From assembly GCA_025980665.1 (NCBI GenBank), contig JAICXC010000010.1, positions 1-64,000 on the forward strand: a stretch of DNA of 64,000 nucleotides. Reading direction: 5' to 3'. Below are positions 1-7,207 of this stretch, piece after piece (positions within the stretch are counted from its first letter, which is position 1; each line of letters starts with the position of its first letter). Under the pieces are notes generated by a model, which was not told the origin of the DNA, made no database searches, and was given only the letters and a program-made list of their open reading frames with translations. This DNA comes from Bryobacteraceae bacterium (GTDB lineage: Bacteria > Acidobacteriota > Terriglobia > Bryobacterales > Bryobacteraceae). Position numbers and translations under genes: made by a program.

Positions 1-1
1 C

Positions 2-712
2 GTCAAGCGCGCTCCCTACTCCATCATCCTGCTGGATGAAATCGAAAAAGCGCACCCGGATGTCTACAACATCCTGCTGCAGGTGTTTGAAGACGGCCAG
101 TTGACCGATGGGCTCGGCAACACGGTGGACTTCAAGAACACCATCATCATCATGACTTCGAACCTGGGCGCGCGCTTCCTTGAGAAGCGCAATCCCATGG
201 GCTTCTCCGCAGCCGGCGGCCTGCCTGCGAAAGTGGAGGATCAGGTGATGACGGAGGTCAAGAAGGCCTTCAATCCCGAATTCCTGAACCGCCTGGACGA
301 GATCATACTCTTCACTTCGCTTTCGGACGACGATCTGTTGAAGATCGTCTACCTGCTGACTGAGCAGATCAACAAGAATCTGGTCGCCAAGCAGATCAAG
401 ATCAAGATTCGCGAAGATGCGGCTCGCTACATTCTGGAGAAAACCTGCACTGACCGCAGCTACGGCGCGCGGCCGCTGCGCAGGGCTCTTCAGAAATACA
501 TCGAAGATCCGCTCAGCGAGGCGCTAATCCAGGGTTCCCTGGCCCGGCCCGCCGAGTTCGAGGTCTACTTGGGCGAGGGCGGGATTTATTGCCGCCAGAT
601 GCAGCCCGTTGGCCAACTAGAGCCGCAGCCTGTCGCCGCGGGCGAAGGCGCCCCGCCGGCCGAGGAAGCTGCTCCGGTCGCGCCAGGCATCCCGCTGTAC
701 ATGTTCGAATAG
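2..712 (+). CDS. clpC: ClpC/ClpB-type AAA+ unfoldase, C-terminal part (5' end outside window)
   Basis: This is the last ~236 residues of a Hsp100/Clp ATPase. The frame is open to the left edge. The visible part begins at the Walker B motif of the second AAA+ module (IILLDEIEKAHPDV), followed by the sensor-1 stretch (TIIIMTSNLGA), the sensor-2 arginine region (DRSYGARPLRRALQ) and the C-terminal D2 small domain. Such proteins unfold substrates for ClpP (ClpC) or disaggregate proteins (ClpB). The NTVDFKN/TSNLGA wording fits ClpC somewhat better, but the discriminating N-domain and middle domain are outside the window. The last ~35 residues form a Pro/Ala/Glu-rich tail, probably disordered. The next gene is on the opposite strand, so this is the end of its transcription unit. 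Confidence 0.85.
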   Translation, partial: VKRAPYSIILLDEIEKAHPDVYNILLQVFEDGQLTDGLGNTVDFKNTIIIMTSNLGARFLEKRNPMGFSAAGGLPAKVEDQVMTEVKKAFNPEFLNRLDEIILFTSLSDDDLLKIVYLLTEQINKNLVAKQIKIKIREDAARYILEKTCTDRSYGARPLRRALQKYIEDPLSEALIQGSLARPAEFEVYLGEGGIYCRQMQPVGQLEPQPVAAGEGAPPAEEAAPVAPGIPLYMFE

Positions 713-729
713 AGGGATACCGCCCCCTC

Positions 730-1026
730 TTACCCGAGGTCCTGCGGAAACCGGCGTGCTCCGTGCAGGAAAGCAAGGATCAATATGCTGTCTTCCCGGA
801 TTTCATAGATTAGCCGGTAACTCTTCACAAAGAGTTCTCGGATTCTTTCGTCAGTCAGTTCGGGAACTACGCGGCCTATGCGGGGAAACTTTGTCAATGA
901 CCGGCTGGCGAATCTGGCCTCAGCAACGAGCGCTGCTGCATAGCGACTCGAATCGCGCGCGATAAAGTTAGCCGCTGATTCCAATTCTTGCCATGCTGAA
1001 TCGGTCCAGGCTACTCGTCGAGCCAC
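730..1026 (-). CDS. RelE/ParE-family toxin
   Basis: A 98-residue protein with the layout of ParE/RelE plasmid-stabilisation toxins: a helical hairpin (WTDSAWQELESAANFI), then the beta-sheet core with RIGRVVPEL, RELFVKSYRLIYEI and ILAFLHGARRFP. The (Y)RLIYEI and C-terminal H-x-x-R-x-F pattern is typical of the ParE branch, whose members poison DNA gyrase; RelE members cleave mRNA at the ribosome. Which target applies here cannot be told from sequence. The start is GTG and lies inside the end of the upstream antitoxin gene (16-nt overlap), so the two are translationally coupled. Gene order is antitoxin then toxin, as is usual for this type II class. Confidence 0.85.
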   Translation of the reverse strand: MARRVAWTDSAWQELESAANFIARDSSRYAAALVAEARFASRSLTKFPRIGRVVPELTDERIRELFVKSYRLIYEIREDSILILAFLHGARRFPQDLG

Positions 1027-1199
1027 CGTTTCATCCGAGTTTCGACTTGATCTTGATCGATGACCTTGCCTTCAGCTGCTTCCGCTTTGCCCCGTTCCAC
1101 GCGCTCGCGAACATAGATGGAGTATTGAACGTCTTCCCAGGTCGCATCGTCTGGGAGGGCGTCGAGTATCTTTCGGATCTCTTCCTTGGTGTTCGCCAT
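1011..1199 (-). CDS. Antitoxin partner of the ParE-type toxin
   Basis: A 62-residue, charged, mostly helical protein directly upstream of and overlapping the toxin gene. It begins MANTKEEIRKILDALPDDATWEDV, matching short antitoxins of ParE-type modules in which an N-terminal helix pair precedes a toxin-binding helix (about residues 28-62, rich in Glu/Arg/Lys). I see no clear ribbon-helix-helix or AbrB DNA-binding domain, so DNA binding by this protein is an inference from family behaviour. A GAGG ribosome binding site lies 6 nt before the ATG. Expected role: sequester the toxin and, with it, repress the promoter immediately upstream. Confidence 0.75.
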   Translation of the reverse strand: MANTKEEIRKILDALPDDATWEDVQYSIYVRERVERGKAEAAEGKVIDQDQVETRMKRWLDE

Positions 1200-1205
1200 C
1201 GATAA

Positions 1206-1246
1206 CCTCTGTATGCCAGTATACGATTGCCTCCTCGCTTCAGCTG
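1206..1246 (-). promoter_or_regulatory. Promoter and candidate operator of the toxin-antitoxin pair
   Basis: On the minus strand a TATACT -10 box (1218-1223) lies about 19 nt before the antitoxin ATG and is followed by a GAGG Shine-Dalgarno (1206-1209). The -10 is embedded in an imperfect inverted repeat, GTATACTGGCATAC (1211-1224). The expected -35 position carries only a poor match. An inverted repeat over the -10 box is where autoregulating antitoxins usually bind. The assignment is inference from position and symmetry. Confidence 0.45.
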
Positions 1247-1272
1247 AGTTGGCCGCGCTACCCTAGTTTCTA

Positions 1273-2799
1273 ATGTCTGACCGCCTCGATGAACTGCGCC
1301 GACGCCATACCCGCGCCGAAGCCGGAGGCGGCGAAGAGCGTCGCGAACGTCAACACGCGGAAGGCAAGCTCTCCGCACGCGAGCGCATTGATCTGCTGCT
1401 GGACGAAGGTACCTTCGTCGAGACCGACAAGCTGGTCCGCCACCGCTGCAACGATTTCGGCATGAATGAGCAGGTGATCGACGGCGACGGTTTTGTCACG
1501 GGCTACGGTCTGATCCACGGCCGCACGGCTTACGTCTTCGCGCAGGACTTCACAGTGTTCGGCGGGTCGCTCTCAGAGACCAACGCCAAGAAGATCGTCA
1601 AGATCATGGATCTGGCGCTCAAGACCGGCGCGCCTGTGATCGGCCTGAACGATTCCGGCGGCGCGCGCATCCAGGAAGGCGTGCTGTCACTCGCCGGCTA
1701 TGCGGATATCTTCCTGCGTAATACGCTCGGCAGCGGTGTGGTCCCGCAGATCTCGGCCATCATGGGACCCTGCGCCGGTGGAGCGGTCTACTCCCCTGCC
1801 CTGACTGATTTCACATTCATGGTGGACGGCAGCAGCTATATGTTTATCACCGGGCCGGACGTGATCAAGACGGTCACTCACGAGGACGTTACCAAGGAAG
1901 AATTGGGCGGCGCGGTTACGCACAACACCACCAGCGGCGTCGCGCACTTCCTGGCTCATGGTGATGCGGAGTGTCTCCAGATGATCCGCGAGCTGTTGAG
2001 CTATTTGCCGCAGAACAATCGCGACGAGGCTCCGCAACACGTAAGTACAGATCCCGTTGATCGTGAGGACGTCGCTCTGGATTCCGTTGTGCCGGCGGCG
2101 TCGAATCTCCCTTACAACATCAAGGACGTCATCCGCCGCGTGGTGGACAACGGTAAGTTCTTCGAAGTCCAGGAGCGCTGGGCGCGCAATATCGTCATCG
2201 GCTTTTCTCGCATGGACGGCCGAACTGTCGGCATCGTCGCGAATCAGCCTGAGCATTTGGCGGGCTGCCTGGATATCGATTCCTCCGTCAAGGGCGCTCG
2301 CTTTGTCCGGTTTTGCGACGCCTTCAACATTCCGATCCTGACCTTTGAGGACGTGCCCGGATTCCTGCCCGGCACCGCCCAGGAGTTCGGCGGCATTATC
2401 CGGCACGGAGCGAAATTACTGTACGCCTTTGCGGAAGCGACCGTGCCCAAGATCACCGTGATCACTCGCAAAGCCTATGGCGGCGCGTATTGCGTAATGG
2501 GATCGAAGCATCTGCGGTGCGACGTGAATCTCGCGTGGCCTACGGCCGAGATCGCCGTGATGGGAGCTGAGGGCGCCGTGAATATCTTGTACCGGTCTTT
2601 GCCCGAGGCAGACCAGCGCGCAAAAACTCAGGAGCTTCAGGAACGCTTCGCTAACCCGTTCGTCGCCGCTGAACATGGATTCATCGATGACGTCATCGAG
2701 CCGCACCAAACCCGGCCCCTGGTGATCCGGGCGCTGCGGATGCTCGCCACTAAGGTGGACACCATGCCACGAAAGAAGCACGGCAACATCCCACTGTGA
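1273..2799 (+). CDS. pccB: Acyl-CoA (propionyl-CoA type) carboxylase, carboxyltransferase beta subunit
   Basis: 508 residues, the usual size for the biotin-dependent acyl-CoA carboxylase beta subunit. Both crotonase-like halves are complete. The N-terminal half has GDGFVTGYG, the acyl-CoA-binding [12 protein letters not shown] and the oxyanion-hole loop [10 protein letters not shown]; the C-terminal half has [31 protein letters not shown] and [16 protein letters not shown]. It transfers CO2 from carboxybiotin to an acyl-CoA, most likely propionyl-CoA to methylmalonyl-CoA; acetyl- or methylcrotonyl-CoA are alternatives that sequence alone does not settle. No biotin carboxylase subunit is nearby, so the alpha subunit must be encoded elsewhere. 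The methyltransferase gene starts 19 nt downstream on the same strand. Confidence 0.9.
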   Translation: MSDRLDELRRRHTRAEAGGGEERRERQHAEGKLSARERIDLLLDEGTFVETDKLVRHRCNDFGMNEQVIDGDGFVTGYGLIHGRTAYVFAQDFTVFGGSLSETNAKKIVKIMDLALKTGAPVIGLNDSGGARIQEGVLSLAGYADIFLRNTLGSGVVPQISAIMGPCAGGAVYSPALTDFTFMVDGSSYMFITGPDVIKTVTHEDVTKEELGGAVTHNTTSGVAHFLAHGDAECLQMIRELLSYLPQNNRDEAPQHVSTDPVDREDVALDSVVPAASNLPYNIKDVIRRVVDNGKFFEVQERWARNIVIGFSRMDGRTVGIVANQPEHLAGCLDIDSSVKGARFVRFCDAFNIPILTFEDVPGFLPGTAQEFGGIIRHGAKLLYAFAEATVPKITVITRKAYGGAYCVMGSKHLRCDVNLAWPTAEIAVMGAEGAVNILYRSLPEADQRAKTQELQERFANPFVAAEHGFIDDVIEPHQTRPLVIRALRMLATKVDTMPRKKHGNIPL

Positions 2800-2818
2800 G
2801 TCGCATCTGAGGCAAAGC

Positions 2819-3928
2819 ATGCAGCCGAGCTTCCTCCAGCGCTATCTCCAAACCTTTCATCGCATCGACGGTTGGTTCGATTTTGATGCGGCTTTGCTGT
2901 TCATGAAGTACAACCAGCTCGCGTTCAAGGACAGTGAACGAGGCAACGTGCTCGAGATCGGGGTGCATCACGGCTTATCGGCCATCGCAATCGCCGCGTT
3001 GAGAGGTGCCGGAAAGCAATTCACGGCCATCGATCTGTTCGAGGATCAGCAGAAGAAGAACGTGTCCGGTTCAGGCTGCGGAGACCGCCGGCGATTCGAT
3101 AACAACATGCGCGAGTTCTACCAGGACTCGGCATTTGTTCGTCCGATCGCACGCCAATCGGGGGAACTTACGCCTTCAGACCTCGGTTCGGGATTTACCT
3201 TCAGTCACATCGACGGAGGCCACTCGCCTGAAGAGGTTTATCATGACCTCAAACTCTGCCATGACATTTCGGTGGACGGCGGCTTGATCGCTCTCGATGA
3301 CTATTTCAATCCCGAACACCCCGGCGTCTGCGAAGGTGCTGTGGAGTTTTCTCTGCGCCATCCAGACTGGCTGCGGCCGTTGGTCGCGGGTTACAACAAG
3401 GTCCTGTTTCAGAAGCCGCGCGACAAGGCCTCCGATCTGAATGCGTCGTTCGTCAAGGCGTTTCCGGGTCTCGAAACCAAAACCGTCCGCATGTGGAAAT
3501 CGCAGGTGATTCTCCTGGGGACTCCGCTGCGGGACCGTATCGATCTGTACACATCCACACCGGAGAACCTTGTGCGATTTGGCTCAGCCGGCGTGCGAGC
3601 CCGACTCACGCCCACCGTCAAGAGTATTCGCGCTCGTCCAGGTCAGCAGATCGAGATCGAAGTAAAAGTGGAAAACGTTTCTTCCGAAGATTTCCCCGCC
3701 GGTGAGGGTGTTTTCGGATTGTCCTACCATCTTCTCGAGCACGACAATCCACGCTCATGGTTCTCGACATCGATGGCGCCCAAAGAACACGTTGTCCGGC
3801 GCATCTCCGTAATTACTCCAACCGCTCCTGGCAGGTACCAACTTGAGGTCGATCTGGTCTGGGAAGGCGTCATGTGGTTCAAAGACGTCGGCAACCCGAC
3901 CGCGATGATCGCGCTCCTGGTCGAATAG
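2819..3928 (+). CDS. Class I SAM-dependent methyltransferase with C-terminal beta-sandwich domain
   Basis: Residues ~40-215 form a Rossmann methyltransferase of the Methyltransf_24/CmcI-like type: motif I VLEIGVHHGLSA (from residue 44), an acidic FTAIDLFED that ends strand 2, FSHIDGGHSPEEVYHDL and LIALDDYFNPEHPGV. Residues ~255-369 look like an immunoglobulin-type beta-sandwich (IEIEVKVENVS...GRYQLEVDLVWEGVMWF), resembling carbohydrate-binding modules attached to polysaccharide export and modification proteins. This suggests methylation of a glycan or glycolipid; the substrate is inferred. A GAGG site lies 8 nt before the ATG. The next gene starts at the base directly after the stop codon, so the pair is translationally coupled. 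Confidence 0.75.
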   Translation: MQPSFLQRYLQTFHRIDGWFDFDAALLFMKYNQLAFKDSERGNVLEIGVHHGLSAIAIAALRGAGKQFTAIDLFEDQQKKNVSGSGCGDRRRFDNNMREFYQDSAFVRPIARQSGELTPSDLGSGFTFSHIDGGHSPEEVYHDLKLCHDISVDGGLIALDDYFNPEHPGVCEGAVEFSLRHPDWLRPLVAGYNKVLFQKPRDKASDLNASFVKAFPGLETKTVRMWKSQVILLGTPLRDRIDLYTSTPENLVRFGSAGVRARLTPTVKSIRARPGQQIEIEVKVENVSSEDFPAGEGVFGLSYHLLEHDNPRSWFSTSMAPKEHVVRRISVITPTAPGRYQLEVDLVWEGVMWFKDVGNPTAMIALLVE

Positions 3929-5944
3929 ATGGAATCGTCGCGGCAGCGGTTCACCATACTCTCGGCCTATGTTGTCGTGATCTTCGCCGTCAATGCATAC
4001 GTATGCAAGCCGCTTTTCAATCTCGAATTCAGCCAAAGGATGGAGTCGATCGAAGGCTCCTACATGTCGATCGCCCGCTGGGCGGCCGCCAACTGGTCCG
4101 ATCTGACATGGTTCCCGCTGTGGTTCAACGGGATGCCGTTCCAGAAAGTGTATCAGCCGGGATTCCACTTCACCGTCGCTGGATTGTCGACGCTGCTGGG
4201 CTGGACTGCGCAGCATGCATATCATTTTCTGACGGCGATCACCTATAGCGCAGGTGCGTTGACGCTGTTCTGGCTATGTTACGCCGCCAATCACGACCGT
4301 GTGCAGGCGCTAGCTGCCGCGTTGTTCTATTCGCTTATCTCACCTGCCTGTTTCCTGGTCCCATTGATTCGGGCCGATGCCGGTGGTTGGTTGTCGCCCC
4401 GCCGATACCAGATACTCGTGCATTACGGTGAGGGCCCGCACATCAGTGCGGTGGCCCTGATCCCGATTGTGATCCTGCTTCTGCACGGCGCAGTGTCCCT
4501 CAGGAATCGTGTATGCATCGCGCTAGCACCCTTCGCCCTGGCAGCCGTGGCGCTAACAAACTGGCCCGGGTCGATGGGCCTGACGATGGCGGTGCTGGCG
4601 TACTGTCTCTCGCAAATCGGGGCATTCCGTATTTCGAGCTGGCTGGCCCTGGTCGCAAGTGGTGTCGCTGCGTACTTGATCGCCTCTCCGTGGCTCCCTC
4701 CTTCGGTGATCTCCACTGTTATTAGGAACGCTCAACAATCCGACGGGACATCGCTGGGTGCAACACAGCTCTGGCCTCGGCTCATTCTGGTAGCTGCATG
4801 CGCCGTGCTTTTGTTCGTATTCAAGCGGACAAGCGCGAAAACGAATGTGAACTGGGGGCTGCGATTCTTCGCGTTCTTCACGTTGCTTACAGGCGCGGTT
4901 TCGCTGGGCTACGAATGGTGGGGATGGCGATTGTTGCCTCAAGCCCACCGGTTCCAGGTTGAGTTCGAAATGGCTTTCGCCGCCACACTCGCCTACCTGC
5001 TGATCTGGAGTATCCGCAAGCTGCCGCACCGGATCCAAATCATCACCGCGGTGCTGCTTGTAGCATTCGGAGCCAGGCAACTGCTGCACTACGCTCGCTA
5101 CGCGCAGCGCCTGACCCAGCCCATAGAGATCACCTCGACCATCGAATACCAGATGGCCAAGGCGTTCGAAGCGAACTTTCGGGACCAGCGCGTATTCGCT
5201 CCCGGCAATGTTTCCCTGTGGATGAATATGTTCACCGATGTGCCGCAGGCGGCCGGCTGCTGCGACCAGGGCATTCCGAATCAGGAGTATCGCATCGCTG
5301 TCTACACCATCTACACCGGCCAGAACGCAGGCGCTCGGGACGCAGAGATCTCTTTGCTATGGCTGCGTGCCTATGGGGCGAACGCGATCGGAATGACAGG
5401 CCCTAACAGTACGGAATTCTTCAAGCCGTATTGGAACTGGAAGAAGTTCGACGGCGTCCTTCCGAAACTGTGGCAGCGGGGCGAAAACGTTATCTATCGA
5501 GTGCCTCGAAAGTCGGCAGATCCGGTTCGCGTCATCCCGAAGTCCGCTATCACTTCGCGCGCGCCAGAGAACGGACTCGACATCGAGCCGATTCAACCGT
5601 TCGTGAGCGCTCTCGAAGATCCAAGCATGCCTGCTGCAAGGTTTCGATGGGTGAATCGCCACGAGGCGGTGATCGACACGGAAACGAGCGCCGGCCAGGT
5701 GATCTTTCTCCAGCTCAGCTACGATGCGGGATGGAAAGCGATCGCGGATGGAATGGTGCTTCCGGTAATGACGGATCCGTTGGGGATGAGTTATGTCGAG
5801 CCGGTGAAGCGCGGTCGGGTGCAACTGCGGTTGATCTACGATGGCGGCTCGGAGGTTGAGCTCACGCGCGTATTTCCAGGATTGGGACTTATGCTGATTA
5901 CCGCGCTCGTGCTTATGCTGCCACTTTATCGAAGAAGCGCTTGA
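3929..5944 (+). CDS. Large integral membrane protein, GT-C glycosyltransferase-like
   Basis: 671 residues with roughly 10-12 hydrophobic segments over residues 10-400 and again near the C-terminus (GLGLMLITALVLMLPLY), plus a ~230-residue soluble domain between (about 410-640). An early periplasmic loop contains EGSYMSIARWAAANW...LWFNGMPFQKVYQPGFH. This fits the architecture of GT-C membrane glycosyltransferases and the related YfhO/6-pyruvoyl-tetrahydropterin-synthase-like membrane family; the exact family is not certain. Direct coupling to the upstream methyltransferase suggests that both act on an envelope glycan, the membrane protein transferring a sugar from a lipid carrier. Its last 32 nt overlap the end of the converging coxG gene. 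Confidence 0.65.
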   Translation: MESSRQRFTILSAYVVVIFAVNAYVCKPLFNLEFSQRMESIEGSYMSIARWAAANWSDLTWFPLWFNGMPFQKVYQPGFHFTVAGLSTLLGWTAQHAYHFLTAITYSAGALTLFWLCYAANHDRVQALAAALFYSLISPACFLVPLIRADAGGWLSPRRYQILVHYGEGPHISAVALIPIVILLLHGAVSLRNRVCIALAPFALAAVALTNWPGSMGLTMAVLAYCLSQIGAFRISSWLALVASGVAAYLIASPWLPPSVISTVIRNAQQSDGTSLGATQLWPRLILVAACAVLLFVFKRTSAKTNVNWGLRFFAFFTLLTGAVSLGYEWWGWRLLPQAHRFQVEFEMAFAATLAYLLIWSIRKLPHRIQIITAVLLVAFGARQLLHYARYAQRLTQPIEITSTIEYQMAKAFEANFRDQRVFAPGNVSLWMNMFTDVPQAAGCCDQGIPNQEYRIAVYTIYTGQNAGARDAEISLLWLRAYGANAIGMTGPNSTEFFKPYWNWKKFDGVLPKLWQRGENVIYRVPRKSADPVRVIPKSAITSRAPENGLDIEPIQPFVSALEDPSMPAARFRWVNRHEAVIDTETSAGQVIFLQLSYDAGWKAIADGMVLPVMTDPLGMSYVEPVKRGRVQLRLIYDGGSEVELTRVFPGLGLMLITALVLMLPLYRRSA

Positions 5945-6338
5945 TCATCATCTTCGCTGTGCCGTCGATCAGGCGCTGGCCGACGGCCGCGATGGTTCCA
6001 CCGACCTGCACATCGCCTTCGTAAGAAACATCGGTACCGGCGTCCTTGGGTGTGAAGTTCAGGTCTCCCTCGCCCTTCATGAAGCCGATCTTGCCCGAGC
6101 CTTCCACCATCAGCTTGAAACTGTTCGGAGGATTCTGCTGGGTGATGCGAACCTTTCCGTCAAAATTGCCGGACAGGCTAGCCATGGCCATCTTCATCTT
6201 CATGCGGTACTCGTCTTCGCCGATCTTTTCGAGGCTCTCGCAGCCCGGCATAGCGCCGGCAAGGACTGCGGGGTCCTGGAGCCTCTGATACGCTTGCTCG
6301 GGTGGCAAAGGAAGAAAATACGATCCGGAAATCTTCAC
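5913..6338 (-). CDS. coxG: CoxG-like protein (SRPBCC fold, CO dehydrogenase subunit G family)
   Basis: 141 residues of the START/SRPBCC-fold CoxG family: the N-terminal GSYFLPLPPEQAYQRLQDPAVLAGAMPGCESLEKIGEDEY is characteristic (seen here in pieces such as PAVLAGAMPGCESL), followed by the beta-sheet core ending in IGFMKGEGDLNF and SYEGDVQVGGTIAAVGQRLI. In CO-oxidising bacteria CoxG recruits CO dehydrogenase to the membrane or delivers quinone. This copy ends right after the last core helix (TAKMMIKRFFDKVAA) and lacks the long C-terminal extension of some CoxG proteins. It is the last gene of the coxS-L-M-G operon, 14 nt after coxM. Confidence 0.85.
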   Translation of the reverse strand: MKISGSYFLPLPPEQAYQRLQDPAVLAGAMPGCESLEKIGEDEYRMKMKMAMASLSGNFDGKVRITQQNPPNSFKLMVEGSGKIGFMKGEGDLNFTPKDAGTDVSYEGDVQVGGTIAAVGQRLIDGTAKMMIKRFFDKVAA

Positions 6339-6352
6339 GTTATGCGATCTCG

Positions 6353-7207
6353 TTATGCAATGCGGCCGAGAGCCGTGGCGAGCGCTTTCGCCGCATACAC
6401 CGCGGTAAGATGAAGCCGGTATTCGGCCGATGCGTGCAGATCCGAGTTTGCATCTATGCCCTGCCCCACTAATGCCGCGACCGCCTGAATCTCAGCCGGC
6501 GAGCCGCTTCTGCCTTCCAGAGCTTTTTCCGCCTCTTTAGCCCGGAAGGCCCGGTTTGAAAGGCCGGTGACGCCGATGCGAGCCAGTGTGACTTTTTCGC
6601 CTTGCTTGCGGACCCGAACCGCCACGCCAACGATGGCGAATCCGCTGGCCGGCTGGAGCACCTTCTGATAGTTGGTTCCCGTGCCGTCTCCATCGATAGG
6701 CACGATCACTTCGCGCACAATCTCGCCTGGCTCGAGTGCCGTAGTAAACGTATCGACGAAGAAGTCTTCCGCCGATACAGTCCGTTCCGATTTCGCGCCC
6801 TTCAAGACAATCTTGGCTTCGAGCGCCTGGAGCGCCGCGGGATAGTCCGCCGAGGGATCGGCATGCGCCACGCTGCCGCCGATGGTTCCCATATTGCGCA
6901 CCTGCACGTCCCCGATATGGGCCGCAGTCTCCGCCAGTAGCGGGCACTTGCCGCGCAGCAAGGGCGAGCTTAATACGTCCTGATGCGTGGCCGTCGCGCC
7001 GATATGAATGGCGCCACCTTCCTCCCGGATGTAATTCAAGTCTTTGATGCGGCCGAGATCCACCAGATGTTCGGGGGACGCCAAGCGCAGCTTCATCATG
7101 GGAATCAAGCTCATGCCGCCGGCCAGCGGCTTCGCGCCTTCGGCCAGCAGACCTAGCGCTTCGTCCAGCGTCTTGGGAGCCGAGTATTCAAATTGTTGGG
7201 GAATCAT
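6353..7207 (-). CDS. coxM: FAD-binding medium subunit of a CO-dehydrogenase-like molybdenum hydroxylase
   Basis: 284 residues with the two FAD-contacting motifs of the family: AGGMSLIPMMKLRLASPEHL (about residues 30-50) and NMGTIGGSVAHADPSADYPA (about 107-126), followed by the CO_deh_flav_C domain. It relays electrons from the Fe/S subunit to quinone or another acceptor. No four-cysteine insert is present, unlike the second FAD subunit of this window. It overlaps the end of coxL by 4 nt (ATGA), showing translational coupling. Confidence 0.9.
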   Translation of the reverse strand: MIPQQFEYSAPKTLDEALGLLAEGAKPLAGGMSLIPMMKLRLASPEHLVDLGRIKDLNYIREEGGAIHIGATATHQDVLSSPLLRGKCPLLAETAAHIGDVQVRNMGTIGGSVAHADPSADYPAALQALEAKIVLKGAKSERTVSAEDFFVDTFTTALEPGEIVREVIVPIDGDGTGTNYQKVLQPASGFAIVGVAVRVRKQGEKVTLARIGVTGLSNRAFRAKEAEKALEGRSGSPAEIQAVAALVGQGIDANSDLHASAEYRLHLTAVYAAKALATALGRIA

